From assembly GCA_018882835.1 (NCBI GenBank), contig VERE01000004.1, positions 31,342 through 95,341 of the forward strand: 64,000 nucleotides of DNA. Reading direction: 5' to 3'. Below the pieces are notes generated by a model, which did not search any database, was not told the origin of the DNA, and saw only the letters and a list, made by a program, of their open reading frames with translations. The position numbers and the translations under genes are program-made. Positions 30,639-39,090 of the stretch are shown here, in pieces; position 1 is the stretch's first letter; every line of letters begins with the position of its first letter. The DNA comes from Limnohabitans sp. (GTDB lineage Bacteria; Pseudomonadota; Gammaproteobacteria; Burkholderiales; Burkholderiaceae_C).

Positions 30639-32585
30639 ATGCAAACCACTTTTCCCAGATTGCTGTTACAGCATGCCCAGCAGCGGCCCACCGCGCCGGC
30701 CATGCGCGAGAAAGAATATGGCATTTGGCAGACCCTGACCTGGGCCGACCTGGCCGCCATGGTGCAAAAGCTGGCCTGCGGCCTGCACCAGATGGGTCTC
30801 TCGCGGGGCGATCATTTGGTGGTCATAGGTTCCAACCGCCCTCGGTTGTATGCCACGATGCTGGCGACCCAGGCTCTGGGCGCGATCCCGATCCCGCTTT
30901 ATCAGGACGCGGTGGGGGCCGAGTGCGTCTTTCCAATCAACAACGCCGATGTGAAATTCTGCGTGGTGGAAGATCAGGAGCAAGTCGACAAGTTGCTGGA
31001 AATCCGGGAGGACTGCCCCCAACTGGCGCACATTTTCTATGACGATCCTCGCGGACTGCGCAAGTACACCGACAACGGCTTAGGCTCGTTGGACGAGTTG
31101 TTGGCAGCGGGCGAGGTTTTTGCCCGGCAGCATCCGGATTTTGTGCAAGACGAGATCGACAAGGCCCAGGTCGACGATGTCGCGGCCATGTTTTTCACCT
31201 CCGGGACCACAGGCAACCCCAAAGGGGTGGTGCACACCCACCGCAGTTTGCTGGACCGGGCTGATGCCGGGGCGCAATTCGATCATCTGAGCAGCTCGGA
31301 AGAGGTGTTGGCCTACCTCCCGCCCGCCTGGATTGGTCAAAATATTTTCAGCTATGCGCAGTGGCTGTGTTGCGGCTATGTGGTGAATTGCCCCGAGTCG
31401 CAGGCGACCGTGACCATTGACCTGAAGGAAGTGGGACCCACGTATTATTTTGCGCCACCCCGGGTGTTCGAAGGTTTGCTGACGACCGTCATGATCCGAA
31501 TGGAAGATGCTGGCGCCCTCAAGCGCAATATGTTTCATTTTTTCATGGATGTGGCGCGACGCTGGGGACCCACCAAGACTGACGGCAAGTCTATTGGTTT
31601 ATGGGGTGGGTTGCTCTACGCTTTGGGCAACCTGATGGTGTATGGGCCATTGCGCAACAGCCTGGGCATGTCGCGCGTCCGCGTGGCCTACACCGCCGGT
31701 GAGGCCATCGGTCCGGACCTGTTCAGTTTTTACCGCTCGATTGGTGTCAACCTCAAGCAGTTGTATGGCTCGACCGAAACCGCGGTGTTCGTTTGCCTGC
31801 AACCCGACCATGAGGCCCGCGCAGATACCGTTGGCGTGCCCTGCCCAGGAGTGGAAATCAAGGTGGCGGACAACGGAGAAATTCTGGTCAAGTCACCAGG
31901 TCTGCTCAAGGAGTACTACAAAAATCCTGCGGCTACGGCCGAAGTGCTGACTTCAGAAGGCTGGTACCACACCAGCGATGCGGGTTTCATCGACAGCCAC
32001 GGGCACCTCAAGATCATCGACCGAGTCAAGGATGTCGGCCGCATCCGAGGTGGCGCCAACGACGGCGCGATGTTCGCCCCCAAGTATGTGGAGAACAAGC
32101 TCAAGTTTTTCCCGCAGATCAAGGAAGTCGTGGCCTATGGAGACGGCCGGGAAAAAGTGTGCGTGATGATCAACATCGATTTCGAGGCCGTGGGCAACTG
32201 GGCCGAGCGCCGCAATCTGCCGTACGCGGGCTACACCGATCTGGCGCAAAAGCCCGAGGTTTACGGTCTCATCCAGGAGTGCGTGGAAAAAGTCAACGCG
32301 GATTTGGCCGAGGACAGCTTGCTCGCGGGCAGCCAGGTCAGCCGCTTTTTGGTGTTGCACAAGGAATTGGACGCCGATGATGGCGAGCTGACCCGGACCA
32401 ACAAAGTGCGCCGCGGTTTCATCGCCGAGAAGTACCAGGTGCTGGTGGATGCGCTGTATGGCGGTGCAACGCAGCAGTATATCGAGACGCAAGTCAAATT
32501 CGAGGATGGCCGAACCGGCAGCGTCAATGCCACTTTGAAAATTTCGGACGCCAAAACCTTTGCGGTGATGGGGAAAGCAGCATGA
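30639..32585 (+). CDS. AMP-forming acyl-CoA synthetase
   Basis: A 648 aa ANL-superfamily ligase that activates a carboxylic acid with ATP and CoA. Seen: FFTSGTTGNPKGVVHTHRSL (P-loop-like motif), YLPPAWIGQNIF, QLYGSTETAVF (A5), WYHTSDAGFI (A7) and DRVKDVGRIRGG (A8). It resembles long-chain-type synthetases. The ATG at 30639 follows ACGAGGACAAGCC; an upstream in-frame start at 30558 would span the regulatory dyad and is rejected. It overlaps livG by four bases and so belongs to the transporter operon, implying that the imported ligand is an acid activated to its CoA thioester. Confidence 0.93.
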   Translation: MQTTFPRLLLQHAQQRPTAPAMREKEYGIWQTLTWADLAAMVQKLACGLHQMGLSRGDHLVVIGSNRPRLYATMLATQALGAIPIPLYQDAVGAECVFPINNADVKFCVVEDQEQVDKLLEIREDCPQLAHIFYDDPRGLRKYTDNGLGSLDELLAAGEVFARQHPDFVQDEIDKAQVDDVAAMFFTSGTTGNPKGVVHTHRSLLDRADAGAQFDHLSSSEEVLAYLPPAWIGQNIFSYAQWLCCGYVVNCPESQATVTIDLKEVGPTYYFAPPRVFEGLLTTVMIRMEDAGALKRNMFHFFMDVARRWGPTKTDGKSIGLWGGLLYALGNLMVYGPLRNSLGMSRVRVAYTAGEAIGPDLFSFYRSIGVNLKQLYGSTETAVFVCLQPDHEARADTVGVPCPGVEIKVADNGEILVKSPGLLKEYYKNPAATAEVLTSEGWYHTSDAGFIDSHGHLKIIDRVKDVGRIRGGANDGAMFAPKYVENKLKFFPQIKEVVAYGDGREKVCVMINIDFEAVGNWAERRNLPYAGYTDLAQKPEVYGLIQECVEKVNADLAEDSLLAGSQVSRFLVLHKELDADDGELTRTNKVRRGFIAEKYQVLVDALYGGATQQYIETQVKFEDGRTGSVNATLKISDAKTFAVMGKAA

Positions 32586-33364
32586 GCAAAAAGATTGGTG
32601 ACGTCATTCTGGACGTCCAAAACATCAGCCTGCGCTTCGGCGGCGTGAAAGCGCTGACCGATATTTCATTCAATGTGCGAGAGCATGAGGTGCGCGCCAT
32701 CATCGGCCCAAACGGTGCCGGCAAGAGCTCCATGCTCAATTGCATCAACGGGGTCTACACACCGACCGAGGGCACCATCACTTTCCGCGGCCAGACCTTT
32801 GACCACATGGACAGCCATCAGGTGGCCAGCATGGGGATTGCACGCACCTTCCAGAACCTGGCCTTGTTCAAGGGCATGAGCGTTTTGGACAACATCATGA
32901 CCGGTCGCAACTTGCGCATGAAAAGCAATCTTTTTCTGCAGGCTTTGCGTATCGGCCCGGCGGAGCGCGAGGAAATTGCCCACCGTGAAAAGGTCGAGCG
33001 CATCATCGACTTTCTGGAAATTCAGGCATTTCGCAAAACCCCTGTGGGTCAGTTGCCCTATGGTTTGCAAAAACGCGTGGACCTGGGGCGTGCTTTGGCG
33101 CTGGAACCGCAGGTCTTGCTGCTTGACGAACCCATGGCAGGCATGAACGTCGAGGAAAAGCAGGACATGTGCCGCTTTATCCTGGATGTGAACGATGAGT
33201 TTGGGACCACCGTGGTGCTGATCGAGCACGACATGGGCGTGGTAATGGACATCTCTGACCGTGTGGTGGTCCTGGATTACGGCAAGAAGATCGGGGACGG
33301 CAGCCCCGACGAAGTTCGCAACAACGAAGAGGTCATTCGGGCCTACCTCGGCACTTCGCACTGA
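32582..33364 (+). CDS. livG: Liv-type ABC transporter ATPase (LivG-like)
   Basis: A 260 aa ATPase. Walker A GPNGAGKSS, Q-loop ARTFQNLALFKGM, a modified signature LPYGLQKRVDLGRAL in place of LSGGQ (usual for LivG types) and Walker B VLLLDEPMAGMN, with the H-loop VVLIEHDMGVVMDI. It pairs with LivF further on to drive the two permeases. The start overlaps the ligase stop (ATGA). Confidence 0.95.
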   Translation: MSKKIGDVILDVQNISLRFGGVKALTDISFNVREHEVRAIIGPNGAGKSSMLNCINGVYTPTEGTITFRGQTFDHMDSHQVASMGIARTFQNLALFKGMSVLDNIMTGRNLRMKSNLFLQALRIGPAEREEIAHREKVERIIDFLEIQAFRKTPVGQLPYGLQKRVDLGRALALEPQVLLLDEPMAGMNVEEKQDMCRFILDVNDEFGTTVVLIEHDMGVVMDISDRVVVLDYGKKIGDGSPDEVRNNEEVIRAYLGTSH

Positions 33365-33381
33365 CGCAAAGGAAACGGATC

Positions 33382-34311
33382 ATGGGATTTTTTCTTGAAA
33401 CCATGTTTGGCGGCTTGATGGCCGGCATGCTTTATTCGCTGGTTGCACTGGGCTTTGTGCTGATTTTCAAGGCCTCGGGCGTTTTCAATTTCGCCCAGGG
33501 TGCGATGGTGCTGTTTGCTGCGCTGGCCATGGCGCGATTTGCCGAATGGTTGCCGGCCTATGCGGGCATCAGCAGCCCCGTGCTGGCCAATTTGCTGGCT
33601 TTTGCCCTGGCGGCTGGCGTGATGTTTCTGGTGGCTTGGCTGATTGAAATGCTGGTGCTGCGCCACCTGGTCAACCAAGAGGGCGCGACCCTGCTGATGG
33701 CTACGCTGGGCATCACCTATTTTCTCGATGGATTGGGCCAGTCAATTTTTGGCAGTGACATTTACAAAATCGATGTGGGCATGCCCAAAGAGCCCTTGAT
33801 GCTGTTCCAGTCCGTCTTCGAAGGCGGCATCATGATCAACCAGGAGGACCTGGTGGCCGCTGTGATCGCCGCCGCCCTGGTCGCCTTGCTGAGCGTGTTT
33901 TTCCAGAAAACCAGCACCGGGCGGGCCTTGCGCGCTGTGGCCGATGATCACCAGGCGGCGCAGTCGATCGGCATTCCGTTGAACCACATCTGGGTCATCG
34001 TCTGGTGCGTTGCTGGCGTGGTGGCCTTGGTGGCCGGCATGATCTGGGGCTCCAAGCTGGGGGTCCAGTTTTCGCTCTCCACGGTGGCCCTGCGCGCTTT
34101 GCCGGTGGTGATTTTGGGCGGGCTGACCTCGGTACCCGGTGCCATCATTGGTGGCTTGATCATCGGCGTAGGCGAAAAACTCTCTGAGGTTTTTCTAGGT
34201 CCCTACGTCGGGGGGGGCATTGAAATCTGGTTTGCCTATGTGTTGGCATTGGGCTTCCTGCTGTTCCGCCCCCAAGGCTTGTTTGGCGAAAAAATCATTG
34301 ACCGCGTGTAA
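33382..34311 (+). CDS. livH: Liv-type ABC transporter permease (LivH-like)
   Basis: A 309 aa inner-membrane protein with about eight hydrophobic segments. The N-terminal GGLMAGMLYSLVALGFVLIF and the late VILGGLTSVPGAIIGGLIIG loop are family hallmarks; AVADDHQAAQSIGIPLNHI is the coupling region to the ATPase. Seventeen bases after livG, with GGAAACGG upstream. Confidence 0.95.
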   Translation: MGFFLETMFGGLMAGMLYSLVALGFVLIFKASGVFNFAQGAMVLFAALAMARFAEWLPAYAGISSPVLANLLAFALAAGVMFLVAWLIEMLVLRHLVNQEGATLLMATLGITYFLDGLGQSIFGSDIYKIDVGMPKEPLMLFQSVFEGGIMINQEDLVAAVIAAALVALLSVFFQKTSTGRALRAVADDHQAAQSIGIPLNHIWVIVWCVAGVVALVAGMIWGSKLGVQFSLSTVALRALPVVILGGLTSVPGAIIGGLIIGVGEKLSEVFLGPYVGGGIEIWFAYVLALGFLLFRPQGLFGEKIIDRV

Positions 34312-34323
34312 GGAGAGTTTGAA

Positions 34324-35400
34324 ATGTTTTACAGAGAAAACGGTCAATTCAAGACGTCTTACAGCGCAGACCAGCAAATTTTTCCGATCACCCAGGATCG
34401 CCTGGGCGTGCTGATTTTGATCGCTCTGGCTTTTGTGGCAGTGCCATTTTGGGCTGACGAATATGTGTTCCGCGCAATTCTGATTCCCTTTCTGATCCTC
34501 TCCCTGGCGGCGTTGGGGGTGAATGTGCTGGTCGGTTACTGCGGCCAGATTTCACTGGGCTCGGGGGCCTTCATGGCGGTGGGTGCGTATGCCGCCTACA
34601 ACTGGTTTGTGCGGGTGGAGGGCATGCCCCTGATCGCTTGCTTACTGTTGGGCGGCGGCTTTGCCACCCTGGTCGGCATCTTCTTTGGCATTCCCAGTTT
34701 GCGTGTGAAAGGCTTGTACTTGGCGGTGGCCACCTTGGCCGCGCAGTTCTTTTGCGACTGGGCCTTTCTGCGTGTGAAATGGTTCACCAACGATTCGGCC
34801 TCCGGCACTGTCTCGGTGTCAGACTTGCAGGTGTTGGGCTTGCCAATACAGACGCCGCTGCAAAAGTATCTGTTTTGCTTGAGCTTTCTTGTGGTCTTTG
34901 GTGTGCTCACCAAGAACCTGGTGCGCAGCGCCATCGGGCGTGAATGGATGGCGATTCGCGACATGGACGTTGCTGCTTCCGTGATTGGCATTCGCCCCAT
35001 GTATGCCAAGCTCAGCGCGTTTGCAGTCAGCTCCTTCATCGTTGGTGTCGCTGGCGGTTTGTGGGGCTTTGTGCATCTGGGTTCGTGGGAGCCGGCGGCC
35101 TTTTCGGTGGACCGTTCATTCCAATTGCTGTTCATGGTGATTCTGGGTGGCATGGGATCGGTCATGGGCAGTTTTTTTGGCGCGGGTTTCATTGTGGTGT
35201 TGCCGATTGCCATCAACCAGGTCCTGCCCTGGGCTGGCGACCTGGTGGGGATTGCGGTCAGCACAGCCGCGCTGACACATGCCGAGCAAATGATCTTTGG
35301 CGCGTTGATCGTCTGGTTTTTGATTGTGGAGCCACACGGCTTGGCCAAACTGTGGAGTGTGGGCAAGCAAAAACTTCGTTTGTGGCCGTTCCCGCACTGA
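34324..35400 (+). CDS. livM: Liv-type ABC transporter permease (LivM-like)
   Basis: A 358 aa second permease with roughly ten hydrophobic segments. LGVNVLVGYCGQISLGSGAFM and the AIGREWMAIRDMDVAASVIGI coupling helix are typical, as is VILGGMGSVMGSFFGAGFIV. Its N-terminus is extended (about 35 polar residues, MFYRENGQFKTSYSADQQIF) compared with short LivM proteins. It lies 12 bases after livH. Confidence 0.95.
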   Translation: MFYRENGQFKTSYSADQQIFPITQDRLGVLILIALAFVAVPFWADEYVFRAILIPFLILSLAALGVNVLVGYCGQISLGSGAFMAVGAYAAYNWFVRVEGMPLIACLLLGGGFATLVGIFFGIPSLRVKGLYLAVATLAAQFFCDWAFLRVKWFTNDSASGTVSVSDLQVLGLPIQTPLQKYLFCLSFLVVFGVLTKNLVRSAIGREWMAIRDMDVAASVIGIRPMYAKLSAFAVSSFIVGVAGGLWGFVHLGSWEPAAFSVDRSFQLLFMVILGGMGSVMGSFFGAGFIVVLPIAINQVLPWAGDLVGIAVSTAALTHAEQMIFGALIVWFLIVEPHGLAKLWSVGKQKLRLWPFPH

Positions 35401-35414
35401 AGAGGTGAAACACC

Positions 35415-35445
35415 AAGAGGCCTTGTTATCGGCACGGGGCCTTTT
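35415..35445 (+). promoter_or_regulatory. Hairpin with T-tail between livM and livK
   Basis: AAGAGGCC (35415-35422) pairs with GGCCTTTT (35438-35445), 8 bp with one G-T wobble, and a 15-base loop. It resembles a weak terminator or an attenuation/processing hairpin just ahead of the highly expressed binding-protein gene, and could set the relative amounts of permease and binding protein. Inference from structure. Confidence 0.45.
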
Positions 35446-35486
35446 GTGAAATTGACAACAACTTGCCGTTTTTTTAGGAGACTTTC

Positions 35487-36797
35487 ATGAAACTTCGTTC
35501 CCTTGCGATGACCGTGGCCTTGGCCACAGGCGCCGTCTGGACCAGCGCCGCTGTGGCCCAGGCCAAAGAGCAGTTTTTCCCCGTGCTGCCGTACCGCACT
35601 GGTGCCTATGCGCCCAACGGTGTGCCTTGGGCGAACGGCTATGCCGACTATCTGAAACTGATCAACGCACGCGATGGTGGCATCAATGGCGTGAAGATCA
35701 CTTTCGAAGAATGCGATACCGCCTATGCCACAGACCGTGGCGTGGAGTGCTACGAACGTCTCAAGGGCAAAGCCCAGGGTTCGGTCTTCCAGCCGTTGTC
35801 TACGGGTATCACCTTTGCGCTGACCGAGAAAGCACCTGGCGATAAGAACCCCTTGATCACAGGCGGTTATGGCCGTTCCGAATCGAGCGACGGCGGCATT
35901 TTCAAATGGAATTTCCCTTTGATGGGCACTTACTGGTCTGGCGCTGACATCATCATGCAGCACCTGACCAAAAAAGAGAACGGCAATCTCAAGGGTAAGA
36001 AAATCGCGCTTGTCTACCACGATAGCCCCTATGGCAAAGAGCCGATCCCCCTGTTGCAGGAACGCTCCAAAATGCAGGGCTTTGACTTGACCCTGCTGCC
36101 GGTCACAGCACCGGGCGTGGAACAAAAAGCCACCTGGTTGCAAATCCGTCAAAACCGCCCCGACTATGTACTGCTCTGGGGTTGGGGTGTGATGAACTCT
36201 GCCGCCCTGAAAGAGGCCGTTGCCACCGGTTATCCGCGTGAAAAAATGTACGGTGTCTGGTGGTCTGCTGCCGAACCCGATGTCAAGGACGTGGGTGAGG
36301 CCGCTAAAGGCTACAGCGGTCTGGTGGCCACTGGCGAAGGCGGCAAGGTGATCGATGACATCAAAAAGCTGGTCCATGACAAGAAGCTGGGCACAGGCCC
36401 CTTGGAAGAAGTGGGCTCTACGCTGTACAACCGTGGCTTGGTCAGTGCGGCCATGGCGGTGGAAGGCGTTCGTCGCGCACAAGACCGCTTTGGCAAGGGC
36501 AAGGTGATGAATGGCGACCAGATTCGCTGGGGCCTGGAAAACCTCGCGCTGGACGATAAAGCACTGACCAAGTTGGGCCTGTCTACCGTGATGAAGCCCA
36601 TCAGCACGTCGTGCGTGGACCATGAAGGTTCGCGTACTGCCCGGATTCACACCTGGGACGGCAAGAAGTGGGTTTATTCCTCGGACTGGATTGAGGCCGA
36701 CAGCTCCATCATCAAGCCGCTGGTGAAGCAGTACGCCGAAAAATACGCGACCGAGAAAAAGATCACACGTCGCACCGCCGAGGACTGCCAGTCCTGA
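35487..36797 (+). CDS. Periplasmic ligand-binding protein of the Liv-type transporter
   Basis: A 436 aa binding protein of the leucine/isoleucine/valine-type fold. Signal peptide about residues 1-25 (MKLRSLAMTVALATGAVWTS..., cleavage near VAQA), then YRTGAYAPNGVPWANGYADY, NGVKITFEECDTAYATDRGV and a late DHEGSRTARIHTWDGKKWVY. It is longer than classical LivK (about 370 aa). A strong TTAGGAGAC ribosome site precedes it. The two CoA ligases in the operon suggest an aromatic or fatty acid ligand rather than an amino acid. Confidence 0.92.
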   Translation: MKLRSLAMTVALATGAVWTSAAVAQAKEQFFPVLPYRTGAYAPNGVPWANGYADYLKLINARDGGINGVKITFEECDTAYATDRGVECYERLKGKAQGSVFQPLSTGITFALTEKAPGDKNPLITGGYGRSESSDGGIFKWNFPLMGTYWSGADIIMQHLTKKENGNLKGKKIALVYHDSPYGKEPIPLLQERSKMQGFDLTLLPVTAPGVEQKATWLQIRQNRPDYVLLWGWGVMNSAALKEAVATGYPREKMYGVWWSAAEPDVKDVGEAAKGYSGLVATGEGGKVIDDIKKLVHDKKLGTGPLEEVGSTLYNRGLVSAAMAVEGVRRAQDRFGKGKVMNGDQIRWGLENLALDDKALTKLGLSTVMKPISTSCVDHEGSRTARIHTWDGKKWVYSSDWIEADSSIIKPLVKQYAEKYATEKKITRRTAEDCQS

Positions 36798-36805
36798 TGT
36801 GATGC

Positions 36806-36864
36806 ATTTGGCGGCTCGCAAGAGCTGCCAAATCACAGCCCTGAATACAGGGTTGTGATTTGGT
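36806..36864 (+). promoter_or_regulatory. Two overlapping, mutually exclusive hairpins between livK and livF
   Basis: Hairpin 1 spans 36806-36833 (12 bp with one wobble, GCAA tetraloop). Hairpin 2 spans 36828-36863 (16 bp with one wobble, AATA loop). Both need the same CCAAAT at 36828-36833, so only one full-length form can exist at a time. A T-run (36870-36876) follows six bases after the second. This could be an intercistronic stabiliser or an attenuator; which one is not determined. Confidence 0.6.
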
Positions 36865-36893
36865 TAAGCCCCTTTTTTTCTACAAGGTGAGTC

Positions 36894-37703
36894 ATGAGCA
36901 CCCACAACATCGTACTGAATGTCAACGGCATCGAGGTGATCTACAACCACGTGATCCTGGTTTTGAAGGGGGTGTCGTTGCAAGTGCCCGAAAGCGGCAT
37001 CGTTGCCATCCTCGGCGGCAATGGCGCTGGCAAAACCACTACCTTGCGCGCCATCTCCAACTTGCTCAAGGGCGAGCGCGGCGAGGTCACCAAGGGCAGC
37101 ATCGAGTTGCGCGGTGAGCGCATCGAAAATCTATCGCCCGCCGAGCTTGTCAAGCGCGGTGTGGTGCAGGTCATGGAGGGGCGCCACTGCTTTGCCCACC
37201 TGACCATTGAAGAAAATTTGCTCACTGGCAGCTACACCCGTAGTGACAAAGGCGAAATTGCCGCCAACCTGGAAAAGGTCTACAACTATTTTCCCCGCCT
37301 GAAAACGCGCCGCACCTCGCAGGCGGCCTACACCTCGGGTGGCGAGCAGCAAATGTGCGCCATCGGGCGTGCGCTGATGTCCAACCCCAACATGGTGTTG
37401 TTGGACGAGCCCTCGATGGGCCTGGCGCCGCAAATTGTGGAAGAGGTTTTCAACATTGTGAAAGACCTCAACGACAAAGAGAAAGTCACCTTTTTGCTGG
37501 CCGAGCAAAACACCAACATGGCCCTGAAATACGCCGATTACGGTTACATCATGGAGTCCGGCCGCATTGTGATGGACGGGGCGGCCAGCGACTTGGCCAG
37601 CAACGAAGACGTCAAAGAGTTTTACTTGGGTGTGGGCGGTGGCGAGCGCAAGAGCTTCAAAGACGTGAAGAGCTACAAGCGCCGCAAGCGCTGGCTGGCG
37701 TGA
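36894..37703 (+). CDS. livF: Liv-type ABC transporter ATPase (LivF-like)
   Basis: A 269 aa ATPase. Walker A GGNGAGKTT, signature SGGEQQMCAIGRAL, Walker B VLLDEPSMGLAP and the H-loop residues replaced by the LivF-type AEQNTNMALKYADYGYIME. The C-terminus is extended with a basic stretch (KSYKRRKRWLA). It completes the five-component transporter (two ATPases, two permeases, one binding protein). Preceded by AAGGTGAGTC. Confidence 0.95.
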   Translation: MSTHNIVLNVNGIEVIYNHVILVLKGVSLQVPESGIVAILGGNGAGKTTTLRAISNLLKGERGEVTKGSIELRGERIENLSPAELVKRGVVQVMEGRHCFAHLTIEENLLTGSYTRSDKGEIAANLEKVYNYFPRLKTRRTSQAAYTSGGEQQMCAIGRALMSNPNMVLLDEPSMGLAPQIVEEVFNIVKDLNDKEKVTFLLAEQNTNMALKYADYGYIMESGRIVMDGAASDLASNEDVKEFYLGVGGGERKSFKDVKSYKRRKRWLA

Positions 37704-37717
37704 GAAAGGCGTTGAGC

Positions 37718-38965
37718 ATGTCCGCTTTTTACGACTCGCTTGAGACCCGCAGCCCCCAGGACCGCGAAGCGGCCCTGATGACGGCCTTGCCCCAACAAAT
37801 TGCGCATGCCCAACAACATGCTGCGGCTTTTGCCAAATCGCTGGGCCAGGTGGATGCACACAGCATCACCTCACGCGCTGCGCTGGCGCGCCTGCCGGTG
37901 ATTCGCAAGTACGAATTGCTCGAGCAACAAAAAGCGCAGCGTGCGCAAGACGTTTTTGGCGGCTTTTCAGCCTTGCCTTTCGGCAAGGGGATGACCCGCG
38001 TGTTTGCCAGCCCCGGCACCATTTACGAGCCCGAGGCGGCCCGAGCGGATTACTGGCGCATGGCGCGAACCCTGTTCGCTGCCGGGTTTCGTTCGGGGGA
38101 GCTGATTCACAACTGTTTCAGCTACCACTTCACGCCTGCCGGCTCCATGATGGAGTCGGGCGCGCATGCCCTGGGTTGCACCGTGTTTCCGGGCGGCACC
38201 GGCCAAACCGAACAACAAGTGCAGGCCATGGCCGAGTTGCGGCCGGCGGGCTACATCGGCACGCCTAGCTTTCTCAAGATCATTGTGGAAAAGGCGGCCG
38301 AGCTGGGCGTGGCCTTGCCCAGCCTCAAAAAAGCCCTGGTGTCCGGCGAGGCGTTCCCGCCGAGCTTGCGCGACTGGCTGGCCGAGCGCGGCATTGCCGC
38401 TTACCAGTGCTATGCCACGGCCGATCTGGGGCTGATTGCCTATGAAACCGAAGCTCGCGAAGGCTTGGTGCTGGACGAAGGCGTGATCGTTGAAATCGTG
38501 CGGCCCGGCACCGGTGACCCGGTGCCCGAGGGCGAAGTGGGCGAGCTGGTGGTCACCACTTTGAACCCCGATTACCCCTTGATCCGTTTTGGTACCGGCG
38601 ACTTGACCGCGGTCTTGCCCGGGACCTGCCCCACCGGGCGCACCAACAACCGCATCAAAGGTTGGATGGGCCGTGCCGATCAAACCACCAAGGTTCGCGG
38701 CATGTTTGTGCATCCGGGTCAGGTGGACCAGGTGGCAAAGCGCTTCCCCGAAGTGCTCAAGGCACGCCTGGTGGTCAGTGGCGAAATGGCCAGCGACCAA
38801 ATGGCGCTCAAGGTGGAAACACGCCAAGGCACCGAGGCTTTGGCGCGTTCCATTGGCGAAGCGGTGCGCGATGTCACCAAACTGCGCGCCGACGTGGCCT
38901 TTGTGGCGCCCGGCAGCTTGCCCAACGACGGCAAAGTGATCGAGGACGCGCGCAGTTACCAATGA
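37718..38965 (+). CDS. Phenylacetate-CoA ligase-like AMP-forming enzyme
   Basis: A 415 aa ANL-superfamily protein of the PaaK-like subgroup, shorter than usual acyl-CoA synthetases. Seen: FASPGTIYEPEAARADY, SYHFTPAGSMMESGA, GTPSFLKIIVEKA, YATADLGLIAYE (adenylate site) and RFGTGDLTAVL followed by GRADQTTKVRGMFVHP, all typical of PaaK. ATG 37718 follows GAGAAAGG; a GTG at 37700 overlapping the livF stop is an alternative. It likely forms an aryl- or acyl-CoA from the imported acid together with, or instead of, the first ligase. Confidence 0.9.
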   Translation: MSAFYDSLETRSPQDREAALMTALPQQIAHAQQHAAAFAKSLGQVDAHSITSRAALARLPVIRKYELLEQQKAQRAQDVFGGFSALPFGKGMTRVFASPGTIYEPEAARADYWRMARTLFAAGFRSGELIHNCFSYHFTPAGSMMESGAHALGCTVFPGGTGQTEQQVQAMAELRPAGYIGTPSFLKIIVEKAAELGVALPSLKKALVSGEAFPPSLRDWLAERGIAAYQCYATADLGLIAYETEAREGLVLDEGVIVEIVRPGTGDPVPEGEVGELVVTTLNPDYPLIRFGTGDLTAVLPGTCPTGRTNNRIKGWMGRADQTTKVRGMFVHPGQVDQVAKRFPEVLKARLVVSGEMASDQMALKVETRQGTEALARSIGEAVRDVTKLRADVAFVAPGSLPNDGKVIEDARSYQ

Positions 38966-39090
38966 CGGGGCGGGCCTGGTGCGCCAGGTCCTGTCGCACC
39001 ACGGGCTGGCGCGAGGCTACGTAATTTCCGTTATTTTCAATGGCAAGAGCAGCCGTACCATGGGCTCATACTTCCAAAGGAGATTTGCCC

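Noticed and set aside
34596..36836. 746-codon minus-strand open frame opposite livM and the binding-protein gene
   Set aside because: Antisense shadow of two real genes; it crosses the intergenic hairpin and has no domain or ribosome site.
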